This document shows, piece after piece, positions 26,519-37,968 of a stretch of 64,000 bases of DNA (position 1 is the stretch's first letter; every line of letters begins with the position of its first letter). A program made the position numbers and the translations under genes. Under the pieces are notes generated by a model. That model was given only the letters and a program-made list of their open reading frames with translations. It was not told where the DNA came from and made no database searches. The stretch is from Streptomyces sp. TG1A-8 (GTDB lineage: Bacteria; Actinomycetota; Actinomycetes; Streptomycetales; Streptomycetaceae): positions 6,324,001-6,388,000 of the forward strand of contig NZ_JASTLB010000001.1 in the NCBI RefSeq assembly GCF_030499535.1, in the 5' to 3' direction.

Positions 26519-27487
26519 TCAGGCGTACGAGCGCAGCCAGCGCAGCTTCGCCGCCTCCTGGAAGGGGCCGCCGCCCTCGTGGTCGTTGAAGTCGTACACC
26601 TCGATCGCCTTGTCCCGGTGCGCCCAGGCGTTGAACGCCGCGAACACGGTGGACGGCGGGCACGTCTGGTCCTCCAGCGCGGCGGAGAACAGGGCCGCGG
26701 CCCGGCCCCGGGCCGCGAAGTGCACCCCGTCGAAGTAGGACAGGGTACGCAGCGCGTCCGCCGCGCGGCCCCGGTGCGTCTTGAGGAAGAGGCCCACCTC
26801 GCGGTACGGGTGCCGATCCGTCAGCGTGATGGCGCGCGGGAAGTCGCACAGGAACGGCACGTCCGGGGCGACCGCCACCAGGTCGGGGACCAGGCCGCCG
26901 ACCGCGAGGGCGATACCGCCGCCCTGGCTCTCGCCGATCACGGCGGTCCGCGCCGCGTCGGCGAGCGGATGCGAGCGGGCCGCCTCGACCGCGCGCACGG
27001 CGTCCGTGAACACACGGCGGTAGTAGTAGTTCCCGGGCGCGTCGATGCCCCGCGTCATGAACCCGGGATAGGCGGGCGCGGCGCCCACCGGGTCCGCCGT
27101 GCCGCCCCCGCCGCCCCACGCGCTGCCCTGCCCGCGCGTGTCCATCACGAAGTGCGCCCGGCCCGCCGACGCCCACAGCAGCTTCTCGTGCGGCAGCCCG
27201 CGCCCGCCGCCGTAGCCGATGAACTCCACCACCAGCGGCAGCGGCTCCCGCGCACCGGCCGGCAGCCGCAGCCAGCCCTTGACCGGATGACCCCCGAACC
27301 CGGCGAACGTCACGTCGTACACCCGCACGGTGGACAGCCCGGCGTCCACCGGCTCGAAACGGGCGCCCAGGTCGTGCGCGCGTGCCTGCTGCAGGGTCCC
27401 GGCCCAGAAGGCGTCGAAGTCCTCGGGCTCGGCGGACGCGCTGCGGTACGCGCGCAGTCCATCGAGGGGAAGGTCGAACAGGACCAT
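26519..27487 (-). CDS. Acetylxylan esterase family (AXE1) hydrolase
   Basis: 322-residue alpha/beta hydrolase of the acetylxylan esterase/cephalosporin C deacetylase family, near the usual length of about 320. The catalytic Ser is in GESQGG (near residue 182). The family phrases GYGGGRGLPHEKLLWASAG, VMDTRGQG and a C-terminal His in NDHEGGG are present. It should remove acetyl groups from short xylo-oligosaccharides or related esters inside the cell, as no signal peptide is visible. ATG 27487 has a weak GAAGG box. Confidence 0.88.
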   Translation of the reverse strand: MVLFDLPLDGLRAYRSASAEPEDFDAFWAGTLQQARAHDLGARFEPVDAGLSTVRVYDVTFAGFGGHPVKGWLRLPAGAREPLPLVVEFIGYGGGRGLPHEKLLWASAGRAHFVMDTRGQGSAWGGGGGTADPVGAAPAYPGFMTRGIDAPGNYYYRRVFTDAVRAVEAARSHPLADAARTAVIGESQGGGIALAVGGLVPDLVAVAPDVPFLCDFPRAITLTDRHPYREVGLFLKTHRGRAADALRTLSYFDGVHFAARGRAAALFSAALEDQTCPPSTVFAAFNAWAHRDKAIEVYDFNDHEGGGPFQEAAKLRWLRSYA

Positions 27488-27724
27488 CGACAACCGCCTT
27501 CGTGGAGGGGGACTGCGCGGCTCACCGTGCGCGGGCGGCCGGACGGCCGGCCGGACCGGTGCGGGGCGCGGACGGCGCGGTCCCCGCCCAGAGCGTCGCC
27601 ACACCGGTCGCGGACGGCGCGGCCGCTTGCCGTGACCGGCGTCCGCGGTGGCCCCGCAACCGGGTGGCCGGGTCACCCCCGCCACCGCCCCGCAGGCGCC
27701 CGGGCGCCGGGCTCCGCGGCCGGC

Positions 27725-28309
27725 TCAGGCCCGCGGCTGGGTCCACTTCGGTCCCGTGCGCGCCCACTCCCGCTCCCACTCGGCCAGCCGGTGGCGCAGC
27801 GCCACCCGGCGCTCCACCGCGTGCCCGAGGAGGATCACGGCCACCGCCCCGCCCGCCGCGAACACGCCCGTGACCACGCCGTGCTGCCGGACCGCCACGT
27901 CGTCCAGCGGCGGGGCGACCGTGCGGCCCCGCGCGTCGAACCACACGCTCACCGCGTCACCGGCCCGGGCCCCCCGCGGCACGCGGGCCGAGGCGCTGTG
28001 CGTCCTTCCGCCCGGATCCGTCCAGCGGACCTCCGCCCGGTAGGGGTGCTGCCGGTCGCTCCGCACGCCAGGCAGCCGCTCGGCCGTGTCCCCGATGACC
28101 ACGGCGCGCACCGGGTGCCGCTCGGCCCGCTGCACCCGGGCGGCGGCCTGCGCCTGGTCGTACGCGGCCTGGCCGGCCCCCAGGCCGGCCAGGGGCGCGG
28201 TCACCAGCAGCAGGACGCAGACGAGCAGTCCCGTCCACGCCTCCACGACGTCCGACCGGCGCCGCAGGGGGTTGCGCCGCCAGCGCCAGCCACGCACCCG
28301 GGTACGCAT
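27725..28309 (-). CDS. Membrane protein of the Rv1733c-like type
   Basis: 194 residues with two membrane helices (about 25-47 and 145-167) that flank an extracytoplasmic beta-rich domain (PYRAEVRWTDPGGRTHSASARVP, VSVWFDARGRTVAPP). The arrangement matches actinobacterial membrane proteins of the Rv1733c kind, whose function is unknown. ATG 28309 is preceded by GGAGGTGGAC, an excellent ribosome site. Basic N-terminus, cytoplasmic ends. Confidence 0.75.
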   Translation of the reverse strand: MRTRVRGWRWRRNPLRRRSDVVEAWTGLLVCVLLLVTAPLAGLGAGQAAYDQAQAAARVQRAERHPVRAVVIGDTAERLPGVRSDRQHPYRAEVRWTDPGGRTHSASARVPRGARAGDAVSVWFDARGRTVAPPLDDVAVRQHGVVTGVFAAGGAVAVILLGHAVERRVALRHRLAEWEREWARTGPKWTQPRA

Positions 28310-28624
28310 GTCCACCTCCTCGCCGCGGCCGGAAGCCGGGGGCCGGACCGGCCGGTGACCGGCGGGCCACCCCGCCACCGCTCACGCGCACGCGCGCCCA
28401 CATCCGTCTCGTACCCCGTTCGTCGGACCTCGCGCACCCCGCGTACCGCGAGTTCCGGCCCATCTGGAGCACGGCTCGCGGCAGGCCCCCGCAGCGGCGG
28501 CCGACGGGCGCGGCAGGCTTCCCGCCGACCGGGTGACCAGTGTGCGCAGGCCCCCCGATGACCGGGTGCCCCGGTGCCCCGGTGACCGGTATGACCGGTG
28601 CGGCGGGGTCGGGGAGCCGGAGGC
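28310..28624. other. Intergenic stretch with CCGGTGACCGG-like repeats
   Basis: No credible gene. From about 28530 to 28605 variants of GACCGGGTG and CCGGTGACCGG recur five to six times with slight changes. This is a degenerate short-repeat array of no known role. The promoter of the leftward membrane-protein gene should lie here. Confidence 0.5.
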
Positions 28625-29378
28625 TCAGCCGAAGCGTTCGATGCGGATGCGCTCGACCGGCTGACCGGCCGCGACCAGCAGGCGGGAGGCGTGCTCGGCG
28701 AACCCGTTCGAACCGCACACATAGGCCTCCCACCCGCCAGGTGGCTGCTCGGCCAGGAGCGCCGCCACGTGTGCGGAGGCCACACGCCCTACGGGCGCCC
28801 CTCCGGGGGCGCTGCGCGTGAACACGGCCGTCGTCTCGGCACCCAGCTCCCGGGCGTAGATCAGCTCCTCGGGGCTGCGCGCCGACACCAGCATCCGCAG
28901 CGGTACGGACAGGCCCCGCGCCCGGTGGTGCCGCACCATCGACATCAGCGGCACGACACCGGAACCGGCCCCGAGCAGCAGCGCCGGCCGGTCGCCCGGC
29001 CAGGCGAAGAAGCCGCTCAGCGGGCCGCGCACCTGGACCGTGTCACCGGGCCTGGCCACCGTGTGGAACCAGCCGGACACCTCGCCGTCCGGCACGTGGT
29101 CCAGGGTCAGCTCGAGGTGCCCCGCGTCATCCGGCGCCGACGCGATCGAGTAGTGGCGCTGGGCCGCGTAGCCGTCCGGCGCGGTCAGCCGCAGCATCAG
29201 GTGCTGCCCGGGCAGGTGCCCCGCCCAGTGCGGCACCGCGAACCGGAAGGTGGCCGCGCGCGCGGTCTCGCGCCGGATCTCCGTCAGCGTGGCCGTCCGC
29301 CACCTCGCTGCGGTCTGCCCGCTCACCGCGATGCGGCCGGGCACCGCGAACCGGGTCGGGGGAGTGAAGGCCGCCGTC

Positions 29379-29386
<8 letters not shown>
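28625..29386 (-). CDS. FAD/NAD-binding reductase partner of a molybdoenzyme
   Basis: 253-residue ferredoxin-NADP reductase-type flavoprotein. RHYSIASAP near residue 70 binds FAD, the pyridine-nucleotide motif reads LLLGAGSGVVPLMSMVRHH, and EAYVCGSNGF is near the C-terminus. No iron-sulfur domain is present. The GTG start at 29386 overlaps the end of the sulfite-oxidase-like gene by 8 bases. It is therefore probably the dedicated electron partner of that enzyme, linking it to NAD(P)H; this is inferred from context. Confidence 0.85.
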
Positions 29387-29984
<598 letters not shown>

Positions 29985-29990
29985 GGTCCA

Positions 29991-29996
29991 ACCGTA
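29991..29996 (-). promoter_or_regulatory. -10 box of a leaderless promoter
   Basis: TACGGT ends 6 bases upstream of the ATG of the molybdoenzyme gene, the same spacing seen at several regulators in this window. No clear -35 hexamer. Confidence 0.45.
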
Positions 29997-30121
29997 CGCT
30001 CCCACCGCGGGTGCTCCGCCCCAGGTCAGTGCCCCGATCACGTCAGCCGCGCGAGCGGCCCGGCCCGGGGGGACGCGGCCCACCGCATGTCACCGCCGCA
30101 CCCCTCACCGCCGTGGGCCGC

Positions 30122-30562
30122 TCAGCCGGGTCCGGCACCCTCCGCGTGGGCGTTGTACCGCTCCAGGTAGGCCGCGAAGCGGACGAGGTCCTCCTCCGGC
30201 CAGTCGGCCAGCCGCTCCCGGAAGGCTGCCCGGCGGCTGCGCGTGACCTGGGCCAGGATCGCCCGGCCCGCCCCGGTCAGCTGGAGCACCTGCACCCGGT
30301 GGTCCCCGGCGTCCGGGCGCCGCTCGATCAGCCCGGCCCGCTCCAGCGCGGCCACCTGGCGGCTCACCGTCGACTTGTCCAGGGCGTGGTGGGCCGCCAG
30401 GTCGGTGGCCCGGCAGCCGCCGCGCTCCTCCAGGTGGCCCAGCAGGGTGTACGACACCAAGGAGAGCTCGGGATGCATGCGTCCCGCCGAGGCGCGCGCC
30501 CGGCGGGCGAAGCTCGTCATCTCGCGCTGGATCGTCTCCACGGCCGTCTCCGCTGCGCTCAC
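30122..30562 (-). CDS. MarR-family regulator
   Basis: 146-residue winged-helix repressor: LSLVSYTLLGHLEERGGCRATDLAAHHALDKSTVSRQVAALERAGLIERR, wing PDAGDHRVQVLQLTGAGR. GTG 30562 was chosen because GGGAGGTGGG lies just upstream; the longer open frame adds unrelated sequence. A near-symmetric GTTG-N7-CAAC element 46 bases upstream is its likely operator. The molybdoenzyme pair lies downstream in the same direction, about 140 bases on. Confidence 0.86.
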   Translation of the reverse strand: MSAAETAVETIQREMTSFARRARASAGRMHPELSLVSYTLLGHLEERGGCRATDLAAHHALDKSTVSRQVAALERAGLIERRPDAGDHRVQVLQLTGAGRAILAQVTRSRRAAFRERLADWPEEDLVRFAAYLERYNAHAEGAGPG

Positions 30563-30607
30563 GGACCCACCTCCCGTCCCCTGACGGACCCGCCTTCCCG
30601 TCCTCTG

Positions 30608-30622
30608 GTTGCAGAATACAAC
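30608..30622. promoter_or_regulatory. Probable MarR operator
   Basis: GTTGCAGAATACAAC is an approximate dyad (GTTG-N7-CAAC) upstream of the MarR gene. It resembles the GTTG-N6-CAAC dyad at the other MarR gene (14109-14122), which supports both as operators. Confidence 0.5.
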
Positions 30623-30862
30623 TGGGGGACGGGGCCACCCGGCCGCCCCGGCACCGGTCACGGCGGATGCGGACGCTGGGGTAGGGTGACGCCTGCCGCG
30701 GACCCTCGCGGCCGCGGTCTGTCGAGGAGGTGGGACCCATTACCGCTGTGTCAGCTGGGGTGCTCCCTCCCCGTGACCGCTTCGCGTGACAGCGCGGACC
30801 ACCGGCACCGGTGACCGCGGGAGCGCCCTTCGGCCCCAGGTTTCCGAAAGGCTCCCGGCCTC

Positions 30863-31672
30863 ATGCCCTCCCCGCCCTCCTCGATCCCTCCTTCCCCGTT
30901 CCCGTCCTCCTCCGCCGTCGTCCGCGCGCTCCGGACCGCCGGGTGCGTCTTCGCCGAGGAGGAGGCGGAGCTGCTCCTCGCCGCCGCCCGCACGCCCGGC
31001 GAACTGGCCGCGATGGTCGACCGGCGAACCGCCGGACTGCCGCTCGAACACGTCCTCGGCTGGGCGGACTTCCACGGTCTGCGCATCACCGTGGAACCCG
31101 GCGTCTTCGTCCCGCGCCGCCGTACCGAGTTCCTGGTCGACCAGGCCCTCGCCCAGGCGCCGGACGCGCGCGTCGTCGTCGACCTGTGCTGCGGCTCGGG
31201 CGCCCTCGGCGCCGCCCTGGCCGCCGCGCTCGGCGCCGTCGAGGTGCACGCCGCCGACGTCGACCCCGCCGCCGTGCGCTGCGCCCGCCGCAACCTCGCC
31301 GCCTTCGGCGGCCGGGCCCACACCGGTGACCTCTACGCCGCCCTGCCCGCCGGCCTGCGGGGTCGGATCGGCATCCTGACGGCCAACGTGCCCTACGTGC
31401 CCAGCGCCGAGGTCCCGCTCCTGCCGGCGGAGGCCCGCGACCACGAACCGCTCGTCGCCCTCGACGGCGGCGCCGACGGCCTCGACGTCCTGCGCCGGGT
31501 GGCCGCCGGGGCACCCGGGTGGCTCGCACCCGGTGGCTGCCTGTTGGCCGAGACCAGCGAGCGCCAGGCCGGGGCCGCCCGGCAGGTCTTCGCCGACGCG
31601 GGCCTGACGACCCGGCTGGCGGTGTCCGAGGAGCTGTACGCCCACGTGGTGATCGGGGTGCGGCAGCCCTAG
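30863..31672 (+). CDS. HemK-like N5-glutamine methyltransferase
   Basis: 269 residues. The N-terminal part resembles PrmC/HemK (PLEHVLGWADFHGLRITVEPGVFVPRRRTEFLVD), then the SAM motif VVDLCCGSGALGAALA near residue 107. The catalytic NPPY motif appears as NVPY (residues 174-177). Members of this side branch are annotated as putative protein glutamine methyltransferases; the Pro to Val change and shorter N-terminus make release factors a doubtful substrate. A perfect hairpin terminator follows the stop. Confidence 0.82.
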   Translation: MPSPPSSIPPSPFPSSSAVVRALRTAGCVFAEEEAELLLAAARTPGELAAMVDRRTAGLPLEHVLGWADFHGLRITVEPGVFVPRRRTEFLVDQALAQAPDARVVVDLCCGSGALGAALAAALGAVEVHAADVDPAAVRCARRNLAAFGGRAHTGDLYAALPAGLRGRIGILTANVPYVPSAEVPLLPAEARDHEPLVALDGGADGLDVLRRVAAGAPGWLAPGGCLLAETSERQAGAARQVFADAGLTTRLAVSEELYAHVVIGVRQP

Positions 31673-31686
31673 CCGTGCTGCCCCGG

Positions 31687-31731
31687 GCCGTCGGTCTCCC
31701 GCCCCGCTCCGGCGGGCGGGAGACCGACGGC
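31687..31731. terminator. Strong 18-bp hairpin terminator
   Basis: A perfect 18-bp stem that begins GCCGTCGGTCTCCCGCCC, with a 9-base loop, starts 14 bases after the HemK-like stop. It is symmetric enough to stop transcripts from either side. Confidence 0.9.
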
Positions 31732-31803
31732 AGGGCCTGGGGCCCGCGTTCGGACAGGCCGGACCCCGCGAGCCCGGCATGACCCAAATGACGGGTCCCG
31801 GCC

Positions 31804-32016
31804 CCGATACCAGTGACTTGAGGGTTTCAGCTTCGGCGGGTCCTGGTGGGCGGGCCGATCGGGGTGGTGCCCTCCGCCGGGAACGACCGCGTCAGCAGCC
31901 CGACCGCAATGCGATCCGACAACCGCTCGTCCGTCTCCGGCTTCACCTGACCCGGCCGCGGCATCCGGCACCTCCCCGCGCCCTACCAGCCAACAGCCTC
32001 ACGTCACTGGTATTGG
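31804..32016. mobile_element. Internally deleted insertion sequence (MITE-like, about 213 bp)
   Basis: The two ends carry inverted repeats: ATACCAGTGACTTGAGG at 31807-31823 and, on the other strand, ATACCAGTGACGTGAGG at 32013-31997, with one mismatch and CCG/CCA just outside. Between them lies the first ~30 codons of a transposase gene joined to the 3' end of the element. The rest has been deleted, leaving a non-autonomous element with both ends intact. The right end overlaps the SpoIIE stop codon. I found no clear target duplication. Confidence 0.8.
31827..31964 (-). pseudogene. Transposase N-terminal remnant
   Basis: ATG 31964, with GGGAGGTGCC upstream, opens a 45-codon frame that starts MPRPGQVKPETDERLSDRIA and continues VGLLTRSFPAE. 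This is, from memory, the N-terminus of Streptomyces IS4-type DDE transposases. After residue 31 it continues into unrelated C-terminal-end sequence (TTPIGPPTRTRRS). No catalytic residues remain, so it is inactive. Confidence 0.75.
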
Positions 32017-34097
32017 CCCTGGCCCAGTTCCTGCGCGCGGGCGATCAGCAGGGCCACGTCGTCGTGGTTGTCGGGGTGGTGCAGGGTGCGCAGCAGGAGG
32101 TCGCAGACCTCCTCCAGGGGGCGGGCCGGGTCGTCCAGCAGGGACAGCAGGAAGTCCAGGCGTTCGTCCAGCGAGTCGCAGCGGGTCTCGACCAGCCCGT
32201 CGGTGTAGAAGACCAGCTCGTCGCCGGGCTCGAAGCCGACCGTGACGGTGCGGAACCCGACGCCGCCCACGCCCAGGGGCACCCCGGTGGGCAGGTCGAG
32301 CAGCTCCGGCGGCCGGCCGGGGCGGACCCGGGCCGGGGGCAGGTGGCCGGCGTTGGCGATCCGGCACTGGCGCCGGTGCGGGTCGTGGACGGCGTACACA
32401 CAGGTCGCGATGGAGTGGTCCAGGGCCGAGGCCGTCTTGTCCAGGTGTTCCAGCAGCAGCGCCGGGTCGAGGCCGAGCGCGGCCAGCGTGGTGGTCGCCG
32501 TGCGCAGCCGGCCCATGGCGGCGGCCGCGCCGATGCCGCTGCCCATCACGTCACCGACGACGAGCGCCGTCCTGCCGCCCTCCAGCGGGATGACGTCGAA
32601 CCAGTCGCCGCCGACCTCGCTGGTGGCACCGGCCGGCTGGTAGCGGGAGGCCACCTCCAGACCGGTCGTCACCGGCGGGTGGCCGGGCAGCAGACTGTGC
32701 TGCAGGGTGAGCGCGGTGTTGCGGGCGTCCTGGTACCAGCGCGCGTTGTCGATCTGCACCGCCGCGCGCGCCGCCAGCTCCCGCGCCAGCAGCAGGTCGT
32801 CCCCGTCGAACGGCGCCGGGTTGCGGATGCGCTTGAGGTCGAGCGCGCCCAGCACCTGGCCCCGCGCGATCAGCGGCACGGCCAGGTACGAGTGCAGGCC
32901 CGCCAGGCCGAGCAGCGCGGCCGCCTCGGGGGAGCGGGCGATGCGCGGCAGGTCCGTGTCCTTCACCCGCGGCACCAGCACCGCCTCGCCCGTGCGCACG
33001 CACTCGGTGATCAGGCGGTCCGACGCGTACCGGGCGACCCGTCCGGGCGGGTCGGCCGCCCGGACGGCGTCCGAGTCGTCCTGCGGGCGCAGCGCCAGGG
33101 ACCGGATCAGCGCGGACTGCGTCGGGCCCAGCGTGCTGCTCCGGCCCTCCGCCACCCCGTCCAGCAGGCCCACGGCGGCCACGTCGGCCAGCTCCGGCAC
33201 GGCGACCTCGGCCAGTTCGCAGGCGGTGCGCTCCAGCTCCAGCGTCGTACCGATCCGGGCGGAGGCGTCGGCGATCACCGCGAGCCGGCGCCGGGCGGCC
33301 TCCGCCGCGACGGACGCCCGGTGCTGCTCGGAGATGTCGGCCACCGAGGCCGCCACGCCCAGCACGTTGCCCGTCGCGTCGTCGAGCCGGTACAGCGACA
33401 CCGACCAGATGTGGTCCTCGTCCGGGTCGGCCACGGTACGGCCCCCGACGGGGTGGTCGATCAGCGGGGCACCGGTGTCGAGGACCTGCCGCGCCGCGTC
33501 CTCCAGCGCCTTGGCGTAGGGGTAGGGCAGCACGTCCCCCAGGGTCCGCCCCTGGTGCTGGGCGGCCGTGAGCCCGTTGATCCGCTCCAGCGCCGGGTTC
33601 ACCGAGACGTACCGCAGCCGGGTGTCCAGGACGGCGAGCCCCATCGGCGACTGCTTCACCATCCGCTCGGACAGGGCCACGTCCTGCTCCAGCCGGCGCA
33701 CCGTCGTCTGGTCGGCGGCGAGCCCCAGTGCGTAGAGGTCGCCCCGGTCGTCCAGCAGCCGCATGTTGCGGAACTCCACCAGCCGGGTGCTGCCGTCCTT
33801 GTGCCGGATCGGGAAGCCGCCGGACCAGCTCTGGCCGGTGCTCATCACGTCGGCGAACAGTTCGCCGACGAGCTGGATGTGCCGCTCGTGCACCATCAGC
33901 CGGGCCGCGTACTGGCCGAGCGCCTCGTGCGCGGTGTAGCCGAACAGCTCCTCGGCCTGGGGGCTCCACAGCACGATCCGGCCTTCGGCGTTCAGCACCA
34001 CCGACGCCACCCCGAGCACGTCGAGCAGTCCGCCCGGGCGCACCGGCCCGCGCACCGGCTCGTCGCCCTCCGGTTCCGGAGCCCCGGCTGCAGTCAT
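32004..34097 (-). CDS. PAS-PAS-GAF-SpoIIE (PP2C) phosphatase
   Basis: 697-residue signalling phosphatase. Two PAS domains lie at about residues 22-130 (GRIVLWSPQAEELFGYTAHEAL) and 150-270. A GAF domain lies at about 280-445, and a C-terminal SpoIIE/RsbU-type PP2C domain at about 470-690 (GGDWFDVIPLEGGRTALVVGDVMGSG, FYTDGLVETR, DDVALLIARA). Such proteins dephosphorylate anti-anti-sigma factors in Streptomyces. No kinase domain is present. ATG 34097 was taken; GTG 34106 is an alternative. The last residues, YQ and the stop come from the end of an inserted IS remnant, so the native C-terminus has been altered. Confidence 0.9.
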   Translation of the reverse strand: MTAAGAPEPEGDEPVRGPVRPGGLLDVLGVASVVLNAEGRIVLWSPQAEELFGYTAHEALGQYAARLMVHERHIQLVGELFADVMSTGQSWSGGFPIRHKDGSTRLVEFRNMRLLDDRGDLYALGLAADQTTVRRLEQDVALSERMVKQSPMGLAVLDTRLRYVSVNPALERINGLTAAQHQGRTLGDVLPYPYAKALEDAARQVLDTGAPLIDHPVGGRTVADPDEDHIWSVSLYRLDDATGNVLGVAASVADISEQHRASVAAEAARRRLAVIADASARIGTTLELERTACELAEVAVPELADVAAVGLLDGVAEGRSSTLGPTQSALIRSLALRPQDDSDAVRAADPPGRVARYASDRLITECVRTGEAVLVPRVKDTDLPRIARSPEAAALLGLAGLHSYLAVPLIARGQVLGALDLKRIRNPAPFDGDDLLLARELAARAAVQIDNARWYQDARNTALTLQHSLLPGHPPVTTGLEVASRYQPAGATSEVGGDWFDVIPLEGGRTALVVGDVMGSGIGAAAAMGRLRTATTTLAALGLDPALLLEHLDKTASALDHSIATCVYAVHDPHRRQCRIANAGHLPPARVRPGRPPELLDLPTGVPLGVGGVGFRTVTVGFEPGDELVFYTDGLVETRCDSLDERLDFLLSLLDDPARPLEEVCDLLLRTLHHPDNHDDVALLIARAQELGQGQYQ

Positions 34098-34369
34098 GCC
34101 ACGCACCGCCTTCGCCCGTCGGCACGCCGTCCCCGTGCCGACTCCCCACGTTCCGCCGCGCTCACACCCGGCTCGTCGGGACGTCGCCGTACCTGTCCAC
34201 CATCCCCACCGCGGCGGCGCACGTGCGGCGCCCGGAACCGCCCGGTACCGCACACGCGGGCCGTGAGAGTTCACGTTCGTGTTGCCCGGTTGGTCTGTAC
34301 ATGACCATCTGGACGGGCCAGACTGTCCGCCGACCGAACGCCCCGCCCCCGTTCCCCAGGAGCCGGCCC

Positions 34370-35248
34370 ATGCCCGCGTCTGCACGGCAACGTTGTCACA
34401 CCGTCCTCGCCGGACTCGTCACCCTCGCCACCGCCGCCGTCGTGTCCCTCGCCGTGACCGCCCCCGCCTCCGCCGCGGACAACTGGACCGAGACCGGTTC
34501 CGACCGCGCCGACCCGCTGACCGAGAGCCAGGGCCTGACCTCGGTCGAGGTCCCGGCGAACAGCCCCAACCACTACACCGGCATCGGCACCATCCCGGCC
34601 GGCGTCTCCAGCCGCGGCTGGAACCACGTCGGGGACCCCGACGCCTCGTACAACGGCTACTACATCGAGCCGTACCAGGAGGACTCCGGCAACGCGAAGA
34701 TGTTCCGGGTGCAGGCGCCCGGCGGGGCCTGGTCGGAGTACGTGCACACGCTGGGCCCCGGTGAGGCGCTGAACAACTCCTGGGACGCCGTCTCGCCCGA
34801 CGGCCAGTGGATGCTCGCGGGCGAGTGGGGCACGATGGACCGCCTGCTGGTCTTCCCGACCCCGGGCGTCAACCCCGCCACGTCGCCCTCGGCCGACCTG
34901 CCGCAGGCCTCCACGGTCCACCTCGACCACGCCGTGCGGGACGTCCAGGGCTGCGACTTCTCCGGCCCGACCACGCTCCTGTGCTCCTCCGACGACCCGG
35001 ACGGCTCCCTCTTCGGCATGACCAAGCCGCTCCTGCAGGTCGACCTGTCGGCGGCACCCGGCACGGCGGACGTCACCGGACACGTCACGGCCCTGCGGCA
35101 GTTGCCGCTGCGCAGCTCGTGCTCGGGCACGTTCGAGGCCGAGGGGATCGACTACGACCGCCGGACCGGCGTGCTGCGCGTGATCGTCATGTCGCCGGGT
35201 TTCTGCATCCTGACCGACAGCAAGACGTACAAGTTCTCCCGCGGCTGA
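34370..35248 (+). CDS. Secreted protein of unknown function
   Basis: 292 residues. The signal peptide spans about residues 1-36 (Arg-rich start, hydrophobic VLAGLVTLATAAVVSLAV, cleavage after ASAA). The mature part is beta-rich, with WDAVSPDGQWMLAGEWGTMDRLLVFPTPG near 145 and LDHAVRDVQGCDF near 184, reminiscent of a beta-propeller blade pattern. Four Cys could form two disulfides. I recognise no enzyme motif. ATG 34370 follows AGGAGCCGGCCC. It faces away from the SpoIIE phosphatase gene. Confidence 0.8.
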   Translation: MPASARQRCHTVLAGLVTLATAAVVSLAVTAPASAADNWTETGSDRADPLTESQGLTSVEVPANSPNHYTGIGTIPAGVSSRGWNHVGDPDASYNGYYIEPYQEDSGNAKMFRVQAPGGAWSEYVHTLGPGEALNNSWDAVSPDGQWMLAGEWGTMDRLLVFPTPGVNPATSPSADLPQASTVHLDHAVRDVQGCDFSGPTTLLCSSDDPDGSLFGMTKPLLQVDLSAAPGTADVTGHVTALRQLPLRSSCSGTFEAEGIDYDRRTGVLRVIVMSPGFCILTDSKTYKFSRG

Positions 35249-35338
35249 ACCGCCGCCGGCGGGTGGTGATTCCCCGAGGATGGACGCGGTGCGGCGGGGT
35301 ACTCCGTTCTCTGCAGCGCGGCCACGAAAGGAGTGATC

Positions 35339-35707
35339 ATGGAGAACCCGGAGGGGTCGCACCCGGAGACCGTCTCGGTCGAGATCAGCGGGTCCAAGGA
35401 GGATGCCCGCCTCGTCTTCGAGGCGCTGGGCACGTGCTTCACCTCGGACCGCGGCACGGACGAGGTGCCGCAGCAGGCCGACGAGAGCCGTCCGATGGTG
35501 TGGCTCGGCACGTACAACGTGGCGGACGCCCACGAGGGGGCCTGTTCGCCGGTCCGCCTCCACTCGCCCGTCGACGCCGACGTGCAGGGCGGTTACTGGG
35601 CCGTGGACCGGTTCCGCACCACTTTGGACTCGATGTTCACCGTCCACGAGACGTCGGCGTCCGGCGACCAGGAACGGGACGTGCACCTGCGCCTGGAAAA
35701 CCGCTGA
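35339..35707 (+). CDS. Small hypothetical protein, 122 residues
   Basis: Starts at ATG 35339 with AAAGGAG at ideal spacing. The product (MENPEGSHPETVSVEISGS, then DARLVFEALGTCF) is soluble and acidic, with a short Cys-containing middle (GACSPVRLHSP) and an alpha/beta pattern. I do not recognise the family. Good ribosome site, codon use and a strong hairpin after the stop support it as a real monocistronic gene. Confidence 0.7.
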   Translation: MENPEGSHPETVSVEISGSKEDARLVFEALGTCFTSDRGTDEVPQQADESRPMVWLGTYNVADAHEGACSPVRLHSPVDADVQGGYWAVDRFRTTLDSMFTVHETSASGDQERDVHLRLENR

Positions 35708-35714
35708 CCCACCG

Positions 35715-35751
35715 CACCGCCCCGGCCGGCCCGCCGTCGGCCGGGGCGGTG
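35715..35751 (+). terminator. Hairpin terminator
   Basis: A perfect 13-bp stem, CACCGCCCCGGCC and its complement, that extends by one or two more pairs, starts 8 bases after the small gene. The loop is about 7-11 bases. Confidence 0.8.
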
Positions 35752-35845
35752 GTGTGTCGCCGGGGTTCCCGCCGGGCGGTGGCCGTCCCCCGCCCCGCGT
35801 CGCGCCCGTGCGCGGGTGCGGAGTGGCGGGACTCACCCGTGAGCG

Positions 35846-37937
<2,092 letters not shown>

Positions 37938-37956
37938 GGACCGCGGCGGGCGTCCC

Positions 37957-37962
37957 TAGGAT
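37957..37962 (+). promoter_or_regulatory. -10 box of a leaderless PadR promoter
   Basis: TAGGAT ends 6 bases before ATG 37969, so the PadR mRNA probably starts at its own start codon. This gives the regulator expression independent of the reductase gene that ends 20 bases upstream. Confidence 0.5.
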
Positions 37963-37968
37963 GAGCCC

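Noticed and set aside
31797..32022. A target-site duplication around the IS remnant
   Set aside because: Flanking bases are both GC-rich (GGCC-like) but I could not align a convincing direct repeat outside the inverted ends.
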